From Siphonodentalium dalli (lineage: Eukaryota; Mollusca; Scaphopoda; Gadilida; Siphonodentaliidae), in contig CP136066.1 of NCBI GenBank assembly GCA_032622095.1, forward strand, positions 228,786,961 through 228,850,960: a DNA stretch of 64,000 nt, read 5' to 3'. The number at the start of each line of letters is the position of its first letter. The first letter of the stretch is position 1. The notes below the pieces were generated by a model, which made no database searches, had not been told where the DNA came from, and saw only the letters and a list, made by a program, of their open reading frames with translations. The translations under genes and the position numbers were made by a program. Below are positions 22,968 through 33,535 of this stretch, piece by piece.

Positions 22968-23781
22968 TTTACATACTAAGTGTTGTCATAACAAAATCCA
23001 GCATTCTGATTGGTCGGCGCCCACGTGGCTAGTTGCAGTTATTTCTCGTTGAACGCGCAACGGCTCATAAAAACAAGCTCATAACACCATCGATACGTCA
23101 TGTTGTTTGGAAAGACGAACGCGTAATGTTTTGGGCGCATTTGGACTCGCGCAGGATTGACTTAATACATCATCGTGTTTCAATATGAAGAGAAATTGTT
23201 CCTATTAACTTTTGCCAAGGGTGCTATTGGGTATTTTGGGCTGTTTTTGTCACGATACACTTTTCGATTTAAATTCATTTACAAAAGTGGCTTTTTCGCT
23301 AAATGTATATAAATATAAGGATTAACTGTCATGTGGACTATTTTTATGGAGATATAACTGTGAGGTAAGTGGTCATAACTTGTATGTAAAACCCTTCGGG
23401 TTTTACACAAGTTATGTCCACTTACCTCACGGTTACATCTCCATAAAAAACAGTCCACATGACAGATAATCCTTATTTAAATCGAAAAGTGTATCGTGAC
23501 AAAAACAGCCCAAAATACCAAATAGCGCCCTTGGCAAAAGTTAATAGGAACAATTTCTCTTCATATTGAAACCCGATGATGTATTAAGTCAATCCTGCGC
23601 GAGTCCAAATGCGCCCAAAACATTACGCGTTCGTCTTTCCAAACCCAATGACGTATCGATGTTGTTATGAGCTTGGTGCTATGAGCCGTTACGCATTCAC
23701 CGAGAAATAACTGCAACTAGCCACGTGGGCGCCGACCAATCAGAATGCTGGATTTTGTGATGACAACACTTAGTATGTAAA
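22968..23781. mobile_element. Foldback element with 306-bp terminal inverted repeats and a hairpin in its centre
   Basis: The left arm 22968-23273 (tttacatactaagtgttgtc ...) and right arm 23475-23781 are near-perfect reverse complements, including aatccagcattctgattggt with a CCAAT box. The centre contains acaaaagtggctttttcgct and then a second copy of hairpin H1 (23315-23476). A 45-base piece left of the element (22918-22962) is the inverted copy of the piece left of the central hairpin (23272-23317). The element splits the 44-bp satellite. No transposase is encoded. Confidence 0.85.
23315..23476. repeat. Central hairpin H2, second copy of H1
   Basis: It begins ataaggattaactgtcatgt and ends with its complement gacagataatccttat. 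It is closely similar to H1 at 22777 but more complete in the stem near the tip (gtggtcataacttgtatgta). Confidence 0.8.
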
Positions 23782-23784
23782 TAT

Positions 23785-24370
23785 AATGGCGTAACATAGC
23801 ACAGCATGAGTCATTGTATCGTATGTATAACGGCCACATAGCACAGCATGAGTCATTGTGTCGTATGTATAATGGTGTAACTTAGCACAGCATGACGTCA
23901 TTGTATCGTATGTATAATGGTGTAACTTAGCACAGCATGACGTCATTGTATCGTACGTATAACGGCGTAACTTAGCACAGCATGAGTCATTGTATCGTAT
24001 GTATAATGGTGTAACTTAGCACAGCATGAGTCATTGTATCGTATGTATAATGGTGTAACTTAGCACATCATGACGTCATTGTATCGTACGTATAACGGCG
24101 TAACATGGCACAGCATGAGTCATTGTATCGTATGTATAACGGCCACATAGTACAGCATGAGTCATTGTATCGTATGTATAATGGCGTAACACAGCACAGC
24201 ATGAGTCATTGTATCGTATGTATAACGGTGTAACATAGCACAGCATGAGTCATTGTATCGGATGTATAATGGTGTAACATAGCACAGCATGAGTCATTGT
24301 ATCGTATGCATATTGGTGTAACATAGCACAGCATGAGTCATTGTATCGTATGTATAATGGTGTAACATAA
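23785..24370. repeat. 44-bp satellite, right block
   Basis: About 13 units of the same satellite continue directly after the foldback element, with cttagcacagcatgacgtca as a frequent local variant. The phase of the array on both sides suggests the element inserted into a pre-existing array. Confidence 0.92.
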
Positions 24371-24499
24371 CAATAATTATCTGACGAATCACAGTATTGT
24401 TCAGTTTTCTCGTTAATAGACAGTATCTTTGTATCATTATGTAACACATATACTAAGACCATGACATCGATATAGACAACCAAGTTGGCATAGCAACTG

Positions 24500-24925
24500 A
24501 ATTCAAACGTATCATATAAATAATAATAAGCCAGAGCGTTTGTTGACTATGTGTACTGATATCGTAACTGATACTTGAGCATTTTGTAATGGATAGAGAG
24601 TGCGCTCTGTGGTATAATTATGCAAACAGCCATGTACTGATACGTACACGCTCTTTTTCAATGGAATCAAATTTGAAGTTAGGACTAATAACTATTACAC
24701 GTTATTAATTATAAGCCCCGTTATCGTCATCGTTAGCTTGATCACGCATTGACTAACCATCATTTCTGATATGTCATATTAATAAATACAAATATTCTAA
24801 TCATTCCATAAGTATCCTAATCACATTAGCGAAATAAAACTAATAATTTCAGACAATTTGCAGAGAAACGCTCAATATTAGCTGCAATTTCGAAGTTGAT
24901 AAGGCACTTTTTGTTTTAACAAAAA
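24500..24925 (+). repeat. Left copy of a 400-bp direct repeat flanking the 37-bp satellite
   Basis: From aattcaaacgt through ccagagcgtttgttgactat, tggatagagagtgcgctctg, ttaattataagc and agctgcaatttcgaagttga, the stretch is matched in order by 30858-31265. The copies differ by substitutions and small indels. The ends are not TG...CA and no primer-binding site or polypurine tract is evident, so I do not call it an LTR. Confidence 0.8.
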
Positions 24926-25313
24926 CATACGCAGTCAAATCTAAAATCGTTTTTTTGCTTTGTTCCCCATAAAAAAGAAATTAAAACACATTATGACTAA
25001 TAGGCTAAACCTATACATACCACAGAATGTAATTATTGCTGTCACTCTAAATTTTTGTTAGATAGTTAGCAAATTTGGTATAAAATACAATAGCCTATTT
25101 TCGGGTGGCACTTATCATTCGAAACATGTAATTGTATGAATTACACTCTAAATGAAATTTAAGATGGGTTTTGTGAAAATTAGCACGGAACCATAAATTT
25201 CGATCCTTAGAACATTGCCTATCAGCTCATACAAAGCCAAACATGAGAACATTAGCTAACATTTATACCAACGAGCGATAGAGCGACACAGAAACGGATG
25301 TTTTCTTTTACAG
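24926..25313. repeat. AT-rich spacer; end duplicated at 26172-26336
   Basis: No coding content is seen. The last 170 bases (aaatttaagatgggttttgt gaaaattagcacggaacc ..., ending tttctttta) recur at 26172-26336 in front of the second ShKT-like segment. The duplication therefore covered intron plus exon-like segment together. Confidence 0.65.
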
Positions 25314-25424
25314 GTGAGTTGTCAGATATATGGTCCACAAGCCTCTGTGCCAGGCTTAGATTCCGCTGCAGTAGATCGAAAAGAGTTGCTCTGAACTGCA
25401 CGGCGACGTGCGCTGCGCCCACAA
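25314..25424 (+). CDS. Candidate ShKT-like exon, copy 1
   Basis: A strong acceptor (ttttcttttacag) opens a 111-base segment closed by gtaagg. Entry and exit are both phase 1. The frame reads GELSDIWSTSLCARLRFRC and SRSKRVALNCTATCAAPT. The spacing C-x6-C-x9-C-x3-C fits cysteines 2 to 5 of a ShKT domain, which is about 35-37 residues and often encoded by one phase 1-1 exon. The first and last cysteines, which pair with each other in that fold, are both absent. ShKT modules often follow astacin protease domains in invertebrates, and the astacin gene lies upstream on the same strand with a possible phase 1 exit at 17198. The link is inference. It could also be a dead exon carried in a repeat. Confidence 0.38.
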
Positions 25425-25436
25425 GTAAGGGAAAAG

Positions 25437-26172
25437 GCGGGTGGTTGCTCCGTTTATAATGGATGTACGTTGTACGGGGGTGGCTCCGTTTATACTGGAT
25501 GTATGTTGTATGAGTGGTGGCTCCGTTTATAATGGATGTATGTTGTATGGGTGGTGGCTCCGTTTATACTGGATGTACGTTGTATGGGTGGTGGCTCCGT
25601 TTATAATGGATTACGTTGTATGGGTGGTGGCTCCGTTTATTATGGATGCACGTTGTATGGATGGTGGCTCCGATTATAATGGATTACGTTGTATGGGTGA
25701 TGGCTCCGTTTATAATTGATATACGTTGTATGGGTGGTGGTTCCGTTTATAATGGATGTACATTGTATGGATGGTGGCTCCGTTTATAATGGATGTAAGT
25801 TGTATGGGTGGTGGCTCTGTTTATAATAGATGTACGTTGTATGGATGGTGGCTCCGATTATAATAGATTACGTTGTATGGGTGGTGGCTCCGTTTATAAT
25901 GGATGTAAGTTGTATGGGAGGTGGCTCCGTTTATAATGGATGTACGTTGTATGGGTGATGGCTTCATTTATAATGGATGTACGTTGTATGGGTGTTGGCT
26001 CCGTTTATAATGGATATACGTTGTATGGATGTTGGCTCCGTTAATAATGGATGTACGTTGTATGGGTGGTGGCTCCGTTTATAATGGATGTACGTTGTAT
26101 GGATGGTGGCTCCGTTTATTATGTATTGAACGTTGTATGGATGGTGGCTCCGTTTATGATGGATGTACGTTG
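25437..26172. repeat. 37-bp satellite, block 1
   Basis: The unit is gtacgttgtatgggtggtgg followed by ctccgtttataatggat (37 bases), about 20 copies. Unit length is not a multiple of three, and the many open frames of the type YVVWVVAPFIMDVRCMGGGS across this and the next blocks are read-through of all three phases of the repeat, not genes. Confidence 0.95.
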
Positions 26173-26336
26173 TACTCAAATTTAAGCTGGGTTTTGTGAA
26201 AATTAGCACGGAACCATAAATTTCGATCTATAGCACATTTCCTATCAGCTGATACAAAGCTGAACCTAAAGAAACTAACTAACCTTTATACCAACTAGAT
26301 ATAGGGCGACACAGAAACGGATGTTTTCATTTACAG

Positions 26337-26447
26337 GTGAGTTGTCAGATATATGGTCCACAAGACTCTGTACCAGGCTTAGATTCCGCTGCAGTAGATC
26401 GAATGGAGTTGCTCTGAACTGCGCGGCGACGTGCGCTGCGTCCTAAA
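26337..26447 (+). pseudogene. Candidate ShKT-like exon, copy 2, with internal stop
   Basis: Same 111-base length and phase as copy 1, with acceptor ttttcatttacag and a better donor (gtaagt). The frame reads SDIWSTRLCTRLRFRCSRSN and GVALNCAATCAAS, then a TAA at 26444-26446 just before the donor. If spliced in, it would end the protein there; more likely it is a decayed duplicate. All four cysteines of copy 1 are kept. Confidence 0.4.
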
Positions 26448-26460
26448 GTAAGTGACAAGT

Positions 26461-29400
26461 CTGGTGGTGGCTCCGTTTATAATGGATGTACGTTGTGTGG
26501 GTGGTGGCTCCGTTTATAATGGATGTACGTTGTATGGGTGGTTTCTCCGTTTATAATGGATGTACGTTGTATGGGTGGTGGCTCCGTTTATAATGCATGA
26601 ACGTTGTATGGGTGGTGGCCCCGTTTATAATGGATTACGTTGTATGGGTGGTGGATCGGTTTATAATGGATGTACGTTGTATGGGTGGTGGCTCCGTTTA
26701 GTACGGATGTGCGTTGTATGGATTGTTGCTCCTGTTTATAATATATTACGTTGTTTGGATGGTGCTCCGTTTATAATGGATATACGTTGTATGGATGTTG
26801 GCTCCGTTTATAATGGATGTACGTTGTATGGGTGGTGGCTCCGTTTATAATGGATATACGTTGTATGGATGTTGGCTCCGTTTATAATGGATGTACGTTG
26901 TGTGGGTGGTGGCTCCGTTTTTAATGGATGTACGTTGTATGGGTGGTTGCTCCGTTTATAATGGATGTACGTTGTATGGGTGGTGGCTCCGTTTATAATG
27001 CATGTACGTTGTATGGGTGGTGGCCCCGTTTATAATGGATTACGTTGTATGGGTGGTGGCTCGGTTTATAATGGATGTACGTTGTATGGGTGGTGGCTCC
27101 GTTTAGTACGGATGTGCGTTGTATGGATGATTGCTCCTGTTTATAATATATTACGTTGTTTGGATGGTGCTCCGTTTATAATGCATGTACGTTGAATGGG
27201 TGGTGGCCCCGTTTATAATGGATTACTGGCTCCGTTTATAATGGATGTACGTTGTATGGGTGGTGGCTCCGTTTAGAACGGATGTACGTTGTTTGGGTGG
27301 TGCTCCGTTTATAATGCATGTGCGTTGTATGGGCGGTGGCTCCGTTTATTATAGATGTACGTTGTATGGGTGGTGGCTCCGTTTATAATGGATGTACGTT
27401 GCATGGGTGGTGGCTCCGTTTAGTACGGATGTACGTTGTATGGATGGTTGCTCCTGTTAATAATATATTACGTTGTATGGATGGTGGCTCCGTTTATATT
27501 GCATGTACGTTGTATGGGTGGTGGCCCCGTGTATAATGGATTACGTTGTATGGGTGGTGGCTCCGTTTATAATGGATGTACGTTGTATGGTTGGTGGCTC
27601 CGTTTAGTACGGATGTACGTTGTATGGGTGGTGGTTCCGTTTATAATATATTACGTTGTATGTGTGGTGGCTCCCCGTTTATAATGGATGTACGCTGTAT
27701 GGGTGGTGGCTCCGTTTATAATGGCTGTACGTTGTATGGGTGGTGGCTCGGTTTATTATGGATGTATGTTGTATGGGTGGTGGCTCCTCTTATAATGGAT
27801 GTACGTTGTATGGGTGGTGGATCCGTTTATAATGGATGTACGTTGTATGGGTGGTGGCTCCGTTTATAATGGATGTACGTTGTATGAGTGGTGACTCCGT
27901 TTATAATGGATGTACGTTGTATGGGTGGTGGCTCCGTTTATTATGGATGTACGTTGTATGAATGGTGGCTCCGTTTATAATGGATGTACGTTGTATGGGT
28001 GGTGGCTCCGTTTATAATGGATGTACATTGTATGAGTGATGGCTCCCCGTTTATTATGGATGTACGTTGTATGGGTGGTGGCTCCGTTTATAATGGATGT
28101 ACGTTGTATGGGTGGTGGCTCCGTTTATTATGGATGTACGTTGTATGTGTGGTGGCTCCGTGTATAATGGATTTACGTTGTATGGGTGGTGGCTCCGTTT
28201 ATAATGGATGTACGTTGTATGGGTGGTGGCTCCGTTTATTATGGATGTATGTTGTATGGGTGGTGGCTCCGTTTATAATGCATGTACGTTGTATGGGTGG
28301 TGGCTCCGTTTATTATGGATGTATGTTGTATGAGTGGTGGCTCCCCGTTTATTATGGATGTACGTTGTATGGATGGTGGCTCCGTTTATAATGGATGTAC
28401 GTTGTATGGATGGTGGCTCAGTTTATGATGGATATACGTTGTATGGGTGGTGGCTCCGTTTAAAATGGATGTACGTTGTATGAGTGGTGGCTCCCCGTTT
28501 ATTATGGATGTACGTTGTATGGATGGTGGCTCCGTTTATAATGGATGTTCGTTGTATGGGTGGTGGCTCCGTTTATAATATATTACGTTGTACGTGTGGT
28601 GACTCCGTGTATAATGGATGTACGTTGTATGGGAGGTGGCTCCGTTTATTATGGATGTACGTTGTATGGGTGGTGGCTCCGTGTATAATGGTGGTACGTT
28701 GTATGGATGGTGGCTCCTTTTATACTGGATGTATGTTGTATGAGTGGTGGCTCCATTTATAATGGATATACGTTGTATGGGTTGTGGCTCCGTTTATTAT
28801 GGAAGTACGTTGTATGGGTGGTGGCTCCGTTTATTATGGAAGTACGTTGTATGGGTGGTTACTCCGTTTATACTGGATGTATGTTGTATGAGTGGTGGCT
28901 CCGTTTATTATGGATGTACGTTGTATGGGTGGTGGCTCCGTGTATAATGGATGTACGTTGTATGGGTGGTGGCTCCAGTTATACTGGATGTATGTTGTAT
29001 GAGTGGTGGCTCCGTTTATAATGGATGTACGTTGTTTGGGTGGTGGCTCCGTTTATTATGGAAGTACGTTGTGTGGGTGGTGGCTCCGTTTATAATGGAT
29101 GTACGTTGTATTGGTGGTGGCTCCGTTTATTATGGATGTACGTTGTATGGATGGTGGCTCCGTTTATGATGGATGTACGTTGTATGGGTGGTGGCTCCGT
29201 TTATAATGGATGTATGTTGTGTGGGTGGTGGCTCCGTTTATAATGCATGTACGTTGTATCGGTGATGGCTTCGAGTCCGTTTATAATGTATGTACGCTGT
29301 ATGGATGATTGCTCAGTTTATAATGGATGTATGTTGTGTGGGTGGTGGCTCCGTTTATAATGCATGTACGTTGTATCGGTGATGGCTCCGAGTCCGTTTA

Positions 29401-29706
29401 TAATGTATGTACGTTGTATGGGTGGTGGCTCCATTTCTAATGGATGTACGTTGTATGGGTGGTGGCTCCATTTATAATGGATGCACGGTGTATGGGAGGT
29501 GGCTCCGTTTATAATGGATGTACGTTGTATCGGTGGTGGATCAATGTATAATGGATGAACGGTGTATGGATGGTGGCTCCGTTTATAATGCATGTACGTT
29601 GTATCGGTGATGGCTCCGAGTCCGTTTATAATGTATGTACGTTGTATGGGTGGTGGCTCCGTTTATAATGGATGTACGTTGTATGGGTGGTGGTTCCGTT
29701 TATATG
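26461..29706. repeat. 37-bp satellite, block 2
   Basis: About 88 units of the same 37-base repeat. Local higher-order structure is visible: a stretch of roughly 400 bases starting near 26545 (cgtttataatgcatgaacgt ... gtttagtacggatgtgcg ... gttgtttggatggtgctccg) recurs near 26955 and, in part, near 27430. Variants such as ggctccgagtccgtttataa recur at 29265, 29385 and 29605. Confidence 0.95.
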
Positions 29707-29773
29707 TGGTTTCGCTGCAGTAGATCGAATATAGTTGCCCTGAACTGCGCGGCGACGTCCACTGCGCCCCTAA
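29707..29773 (+). pseudogene. Candidate ShKT-like exon, copy 3, 5' truncated
   Basis: Only the second half remains: FRCSRSNIVALNCAATSTAP, followed by a donor-like gtaagg in the same position. One further cysteine is changed to serine (ATC to ATS). The acceptor and first half have been replaced by satellite sequence. It marks a third duplication of the segment within the 37-bp array. Confidence 0.45.
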
Positions 29774-29786
29774 GTAAGGGACAAGT

Positions 29787-30685
29787 CGGGTGGTTGTTCC
29801 GTTTGTAATGGATATACGTTGTTTTGGTGGTGGCTCCGTTTATAATGGATGTACGTTGTATGGGTGGTGACTCCTGTTTATAATGTATTAAGTTTTATTG
29901 GCGGTGGCTCCGTTTATTATGGATGTACGTTATATGTGTGGTTTGCTCCGTTTATAATGGATGTACGTTGTATGGGTGGTGGCTCCGTTTATAATGGATG
30001 TACGTTGTATTGGTGGTGGCTCCCCGTATATTATGGATGTACGTTGTATGGGGGGTGGCTCCGTTTATAATGGATGTACGTTGTATGGGTGGTGGACCGG
30101 TTTATAATGGATGTACGTCATATGGGTGGTGGCTCCATTTATAATGGATGTACGTTGTATGGTGGTGGCTCCGTTTATAATTGATGTGCGTTGTATGGGT
30201 GGTGGCTCAGTTTATAATGGATGTACGTTGTATGGGTGGTGGCCCAGTTTATAATGGATGTACGTTGTGTGGGTGGTGGCTCCTGTTTATAATGTATTAC
30301 GTTTATGGGCGGTGGCTCCGTTTATAATGGATGTACGATGTATGGGTGGTGGCTCAGTTTATAATGGCTGTACGTTGTATGGGTGGTGGCTCCTGTTTAT
30401 AATGTATTACGTTTTATGGGCGGTGGCTCCGTTTATTATGGATGTACGTTTTACGGGCGGTGGCTCCGTTTATATTGGATGTACGTTGTATGGGTGATGG
30501 ACCCGTTAATAATGGATGTACGTTATATGGGTGTTGGCTCCGTTTGTAATGGATGTACGTTATTTGGGTGTTGGCTCCGTTTATAATGGATGTACGGTAT
30601 ATGGGTGGTGGCTCTGTTTATAACGGATGTACGTTGTATGGGTGGTGGCTCCGTTTATAATGGATGTACGTTATATGGATGATGG
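29787..30685. repeat. 37-bp satellite, block 3
   Basis: About 24 further units, somewhat more diverged (ggctcctgtttataatgtat, acgttatatgggtgttggct). The array ends abruptly at gatggcacaattcccccct. Confidence 0.93.
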
Positions 30686-30787
30686 CACAATTCCCCCCTT
30701 CCAAAAAAAAAATCGCATTTATAATTGGACAAGTTCGCTAAGGTATAGAACGCCGGCCATACACTTCAGTTGTCGTTCATTTTGCAG

Positions 30788-30884
30788 TTGGATGATGAGT
30801 AACAACCAACGGAGACCACTTCCGCCGGGCAAGTGTCACAACAATGAGGAGCGCCTAATTCAAACGTTAAACGCACTCGAGTAA
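30788..30884 (+). CDS. Possible small terminal exon, family unknown
   Basis: After an acceptor-like tcgttcattttgcag the frame reads WMMSNNQRRPLPPGKCHNNE and ERLIQTLNALE, then TAA. GC-richer codons (CGG, CCG, GGC, CGC) stand out against AT-rich flanks, which hints at coding origin. Entry would be phase 2. No matching upstream exon was found and no family is recognised. It directly precedes the right copy of the flanking direct repeat, so it may also be part of that repeated unit. Confidence 0.22.
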
Positions 30885-31265
30885 TACAGAGCGTTTGTTG
30901 GCTATGTGTGCTGAATTTGTAACCGATACTTGAGGATTTTGTAATGGATAGAGAGTACGCTCTGTGGTATAATTATGCAACAAGCCCTATACGAATGTAC
31001 ACTCTCTTTTTCCATGAAATCAAATTTGAAGTTATGACTAATAAATATTAAACGTTATTAATTACAAGCGCCGTTATCGTCATTGTAAGCTTGAGCACAC
31101 ATGGACTAACTATCATTTGACTAACCATATGTCACAGTAATAAATACAAATATTCTAATCATTTTATACACAAATCACATTAACGAAAAAAACGAATAAT
31201 TTGCAGAGAAACGCTCAATATTAGCTTCAATTTCGAAGTTGATAACACACTCTTTGTGTTAGATT
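30858..31265 (+). repeat. Right copy of the 400-bp direct repeat flanking the 37-bp satellite
   Basis: It matches 24500-24925 in order and orientation (cagagcgtttgttggctatg, ggatagagagtacgctctgt, cgttattaattacaagcg, agcttcaatttcgaagttga). The copies lie 6.36 kb apart with the whole satellite and the ShKT-like segments between them. Confidence 0.8.
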
Positions 31266-31542
31266 TATATATAGAGATGGTTGACTGTTGCATGGTTATC
31301 GGCTGTTAGACAACAGTTACTTCCAGCTGCAAAATTATTAGGGAATAGACACAACTAACAACAAGGGCCGGATCGTTCCATGCTAAGCATCATATTATGT
31401 TACCGAACCCGTAGAATCTAAATAAGCCAAAAAAACTGACATTTTAGAGCATGAGTTTAATATTTTCCAACCTTAGACATTCCCGCCAATGAATCAATGT
31501 ATAACAACAATGCATATGTAAAACAACCTATTCCGTTTTCAG

Positions 31543-31583
31543 ACAGCGAGAGCGAGGAAAGTGAAGATGAAGGAAGCGACTAG
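31543..31583 (+). CDS. Possible terminal exon encoding an acidic tail
   Basis: After a good acceptor (ctattccgttttcag) the segment completes a phase 1 codon and reads D-SESEESEDEGSD, then TAG. Acidic Ser/Glu/Asp C-termini are common in nuclear and chaperone-type proteins, but the sequence is too short and simple to assign. No upstream exon can be linked to it within the window. A chance AG plus GA-rich run is the alternative. Confidence 0.3.
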
Positions 31584-31612
31584 AGAGGAATTCTACAGTC
31601 GCATGTGACCCC

Positions 31613-31740
31613 CCCCCCCCCATGAACAACAACACTCTGGACTAATTTCGCCTGTAACACCACATGAACAACAACACTCTGGACTAATTTCGCATGTGAC
31701 ACACCCCATGAACAACAACACTCTGGACTAATTTTAGTGT
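31613..31740. repeat. Three copies of a 43-45-bp unit
   Basis: The unit catgaacaacaacactctgg followed by actaatttcgcatgtgacac occurs three times head to tail, directly after the possible acidic exon. Confidence 0.85.
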
Positions 31741-32352
31741 CACAATAAAATCATGAGCAAGCAACATCTCAATACTCACTCAATGTCCATTGCTGGAAAC
31801 CTGTTTACAATCATTTCAATCCATTGAAAGATCCCAAATATTTTTCATGTGATACGCCGATATTTGTACTATACCAAACAAGCATTTCCTACAAGAAGTG
31901 CATGATCATGGATTCACGATCATGGATTAGACTGATAAGAACTGCAAACAATGGTTCCTTGAAATGAGAATGGAATATTACTTCATTATGGAAATTAGAA
32001 AAAAATGGCACATCGTGTTGGCATTCAAATGATTCTAAGTTACAGCCGCTACCCAATGCCAATTCAAACATCCTGGTTATAATAGCGACATTCGTTTCCA
32101 ATATTTGAGAAGTACAATTTTACAACACACTCCAATCCCAGTCGATTTCACCAACCATAACCCGGTCTCCAATTCAAATGATGGCGCAAATAAAAAAAAC
32201 AAACAAATGGAAACGTTGGTGATTGATGCAGAATTACATATGATCAGTACGATTTACTATTCCCCAATAACTACATCCGTGATAATCATGCAGTAGTATA
32301 CGTTACCTTATGTACGTGTTCATTGTATTAGTATATTATGTACATATACACC
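31741..32352. other. Non-coding, nothing recognised
   Basis: Short open frames on both strands (31889-32101, 32105-32296) have no motif or splice support. Confidence 0.5.
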
Positions 32353-33522
32353 CAGGGATGTGGCTAGAGGGTCTCCGCTGGGGGGTGTCCACCTTGGGAA
32401 ATTCCAACCAACCCCCCTCTATTCGGAATCACACCAACACAACGTTTTGCATAATTCCATTTGCACCCCCCTTGATTCAGAATCACAGACCAAACACACG
32501 TTTTGCATTATTCCATTTGCACCCCCCCCCCCCCCTTGAATCAGAATCACAGACCAAACACAACTTTTGCATAATTCCATTTGCACCCCCCTTGCACATC
32601 ACTCCTCAGGCCTAATATCCTATGTATTCATAAACTATGTTGATCTATATGCCCGGTATAAGAAAATTCAGATACTTTAACCTGAGAATTGCATAAATCC
32701 TAACATCTAGTAGCCTACGCCAGACAAATGCACATGGCTACGGGTAAGACACCAGGACATTGTGTCCGTCCATGTTTATTCAGCCCGGCGTGAGAAAATT
32801 TGGAAAACTATACAAGACAATCGCAAATCCTAGCATCTAGACTGGCCTCAACTGAAGCTTCCCTAGTGTTGGAAATTTCAAACCTCATACTCCCTCTGAT
32901 GACCATTTCAGTCCACAAGTTTGACCGAATGTACTAAACTATTGTTTTGTTAAACTAATTAGCAGTTTTGTATTGGTCGCGGGGGTGGGACAGTGATACA
33001 ACGGGCCGATCATGGTTCGGCCCGGTGTTCGAAAATTTTGAAATCTGAACAAGAAAATCGCAAAATCCTAGCATCTAGACTAGCCTCAAGTCTTCTTAGA
33101 GTTGGAAATTTCAAACCTGACACCCCCCACTTAGGTTTGAAAATTTCCAAATGATGACAATTGCAATGACAATGTTGAACAAATGTATGACAATATTGTT
33201 TTCTTAAATTTAGTAGCAGTTTTCCCTAGCCACGGGGGAGGACCAGGACACAAGCTTTTCAAGTGTTGGAATTTTCCAACCTGTCACCCCCTAAGGTTGG
33301 AAAATTTCCAACTGATGACCATTTCAGTCCAAAATTTGGACAAAATATAGGAAAATATGCAAATATTGGTCCAAAAACAATTAATTCCCCCCAATAAATT
33401 GTTTGAAAATCAAACGACAAGAACATTTTCAACCCATTGTTGGTGTGAAATGAAATTTCCAACTGTTGAACATTTTGACGAAAGTTGGGTGGGTGAGACA
33501 CCCCCCTCTAGCCACATCCCAG
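32353..33522 (+). mobile_element. hAT-like non-autonomous DNA transposon, copy B, with target duplication
   Basis: The element begins cagggatgtggctagagggt and ends ccctctagccacatcccag, an imperfect terminal inverted repeat of about 18 bases. It is flanked by tatacacc on the left (32345-32352) and tatacact on the right (33523-33530), an 8-bp target duplication with one mismatch. CAGGG ends plus an 8-bp duplication are the hAT pattern. It is 1170 bases, encodes no transposase, and contains several copies of the inverted motif ggttggaaaatttccaac. Copies A (11551) and C (20195) are relatives. Confidence 0.85.
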
Positions 33523-33535
33523 TATACACTGCACA

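Noticed and set aside
25441-30586. Many Val/Trp/Tyr/Gly-rich plus frames that look like membrane repeat proteins
   Set aside because: The 37-bp unit shifts frame at each copy; all frames read the same DNA words and end at random stops.
24500-31265. LTR retrotransposon with the 400-bp direct repeats as LTRs
   Set aside because: No TG...CA ends, no primer-binding site, no polypurine tract, and no gag/pol reading between them.
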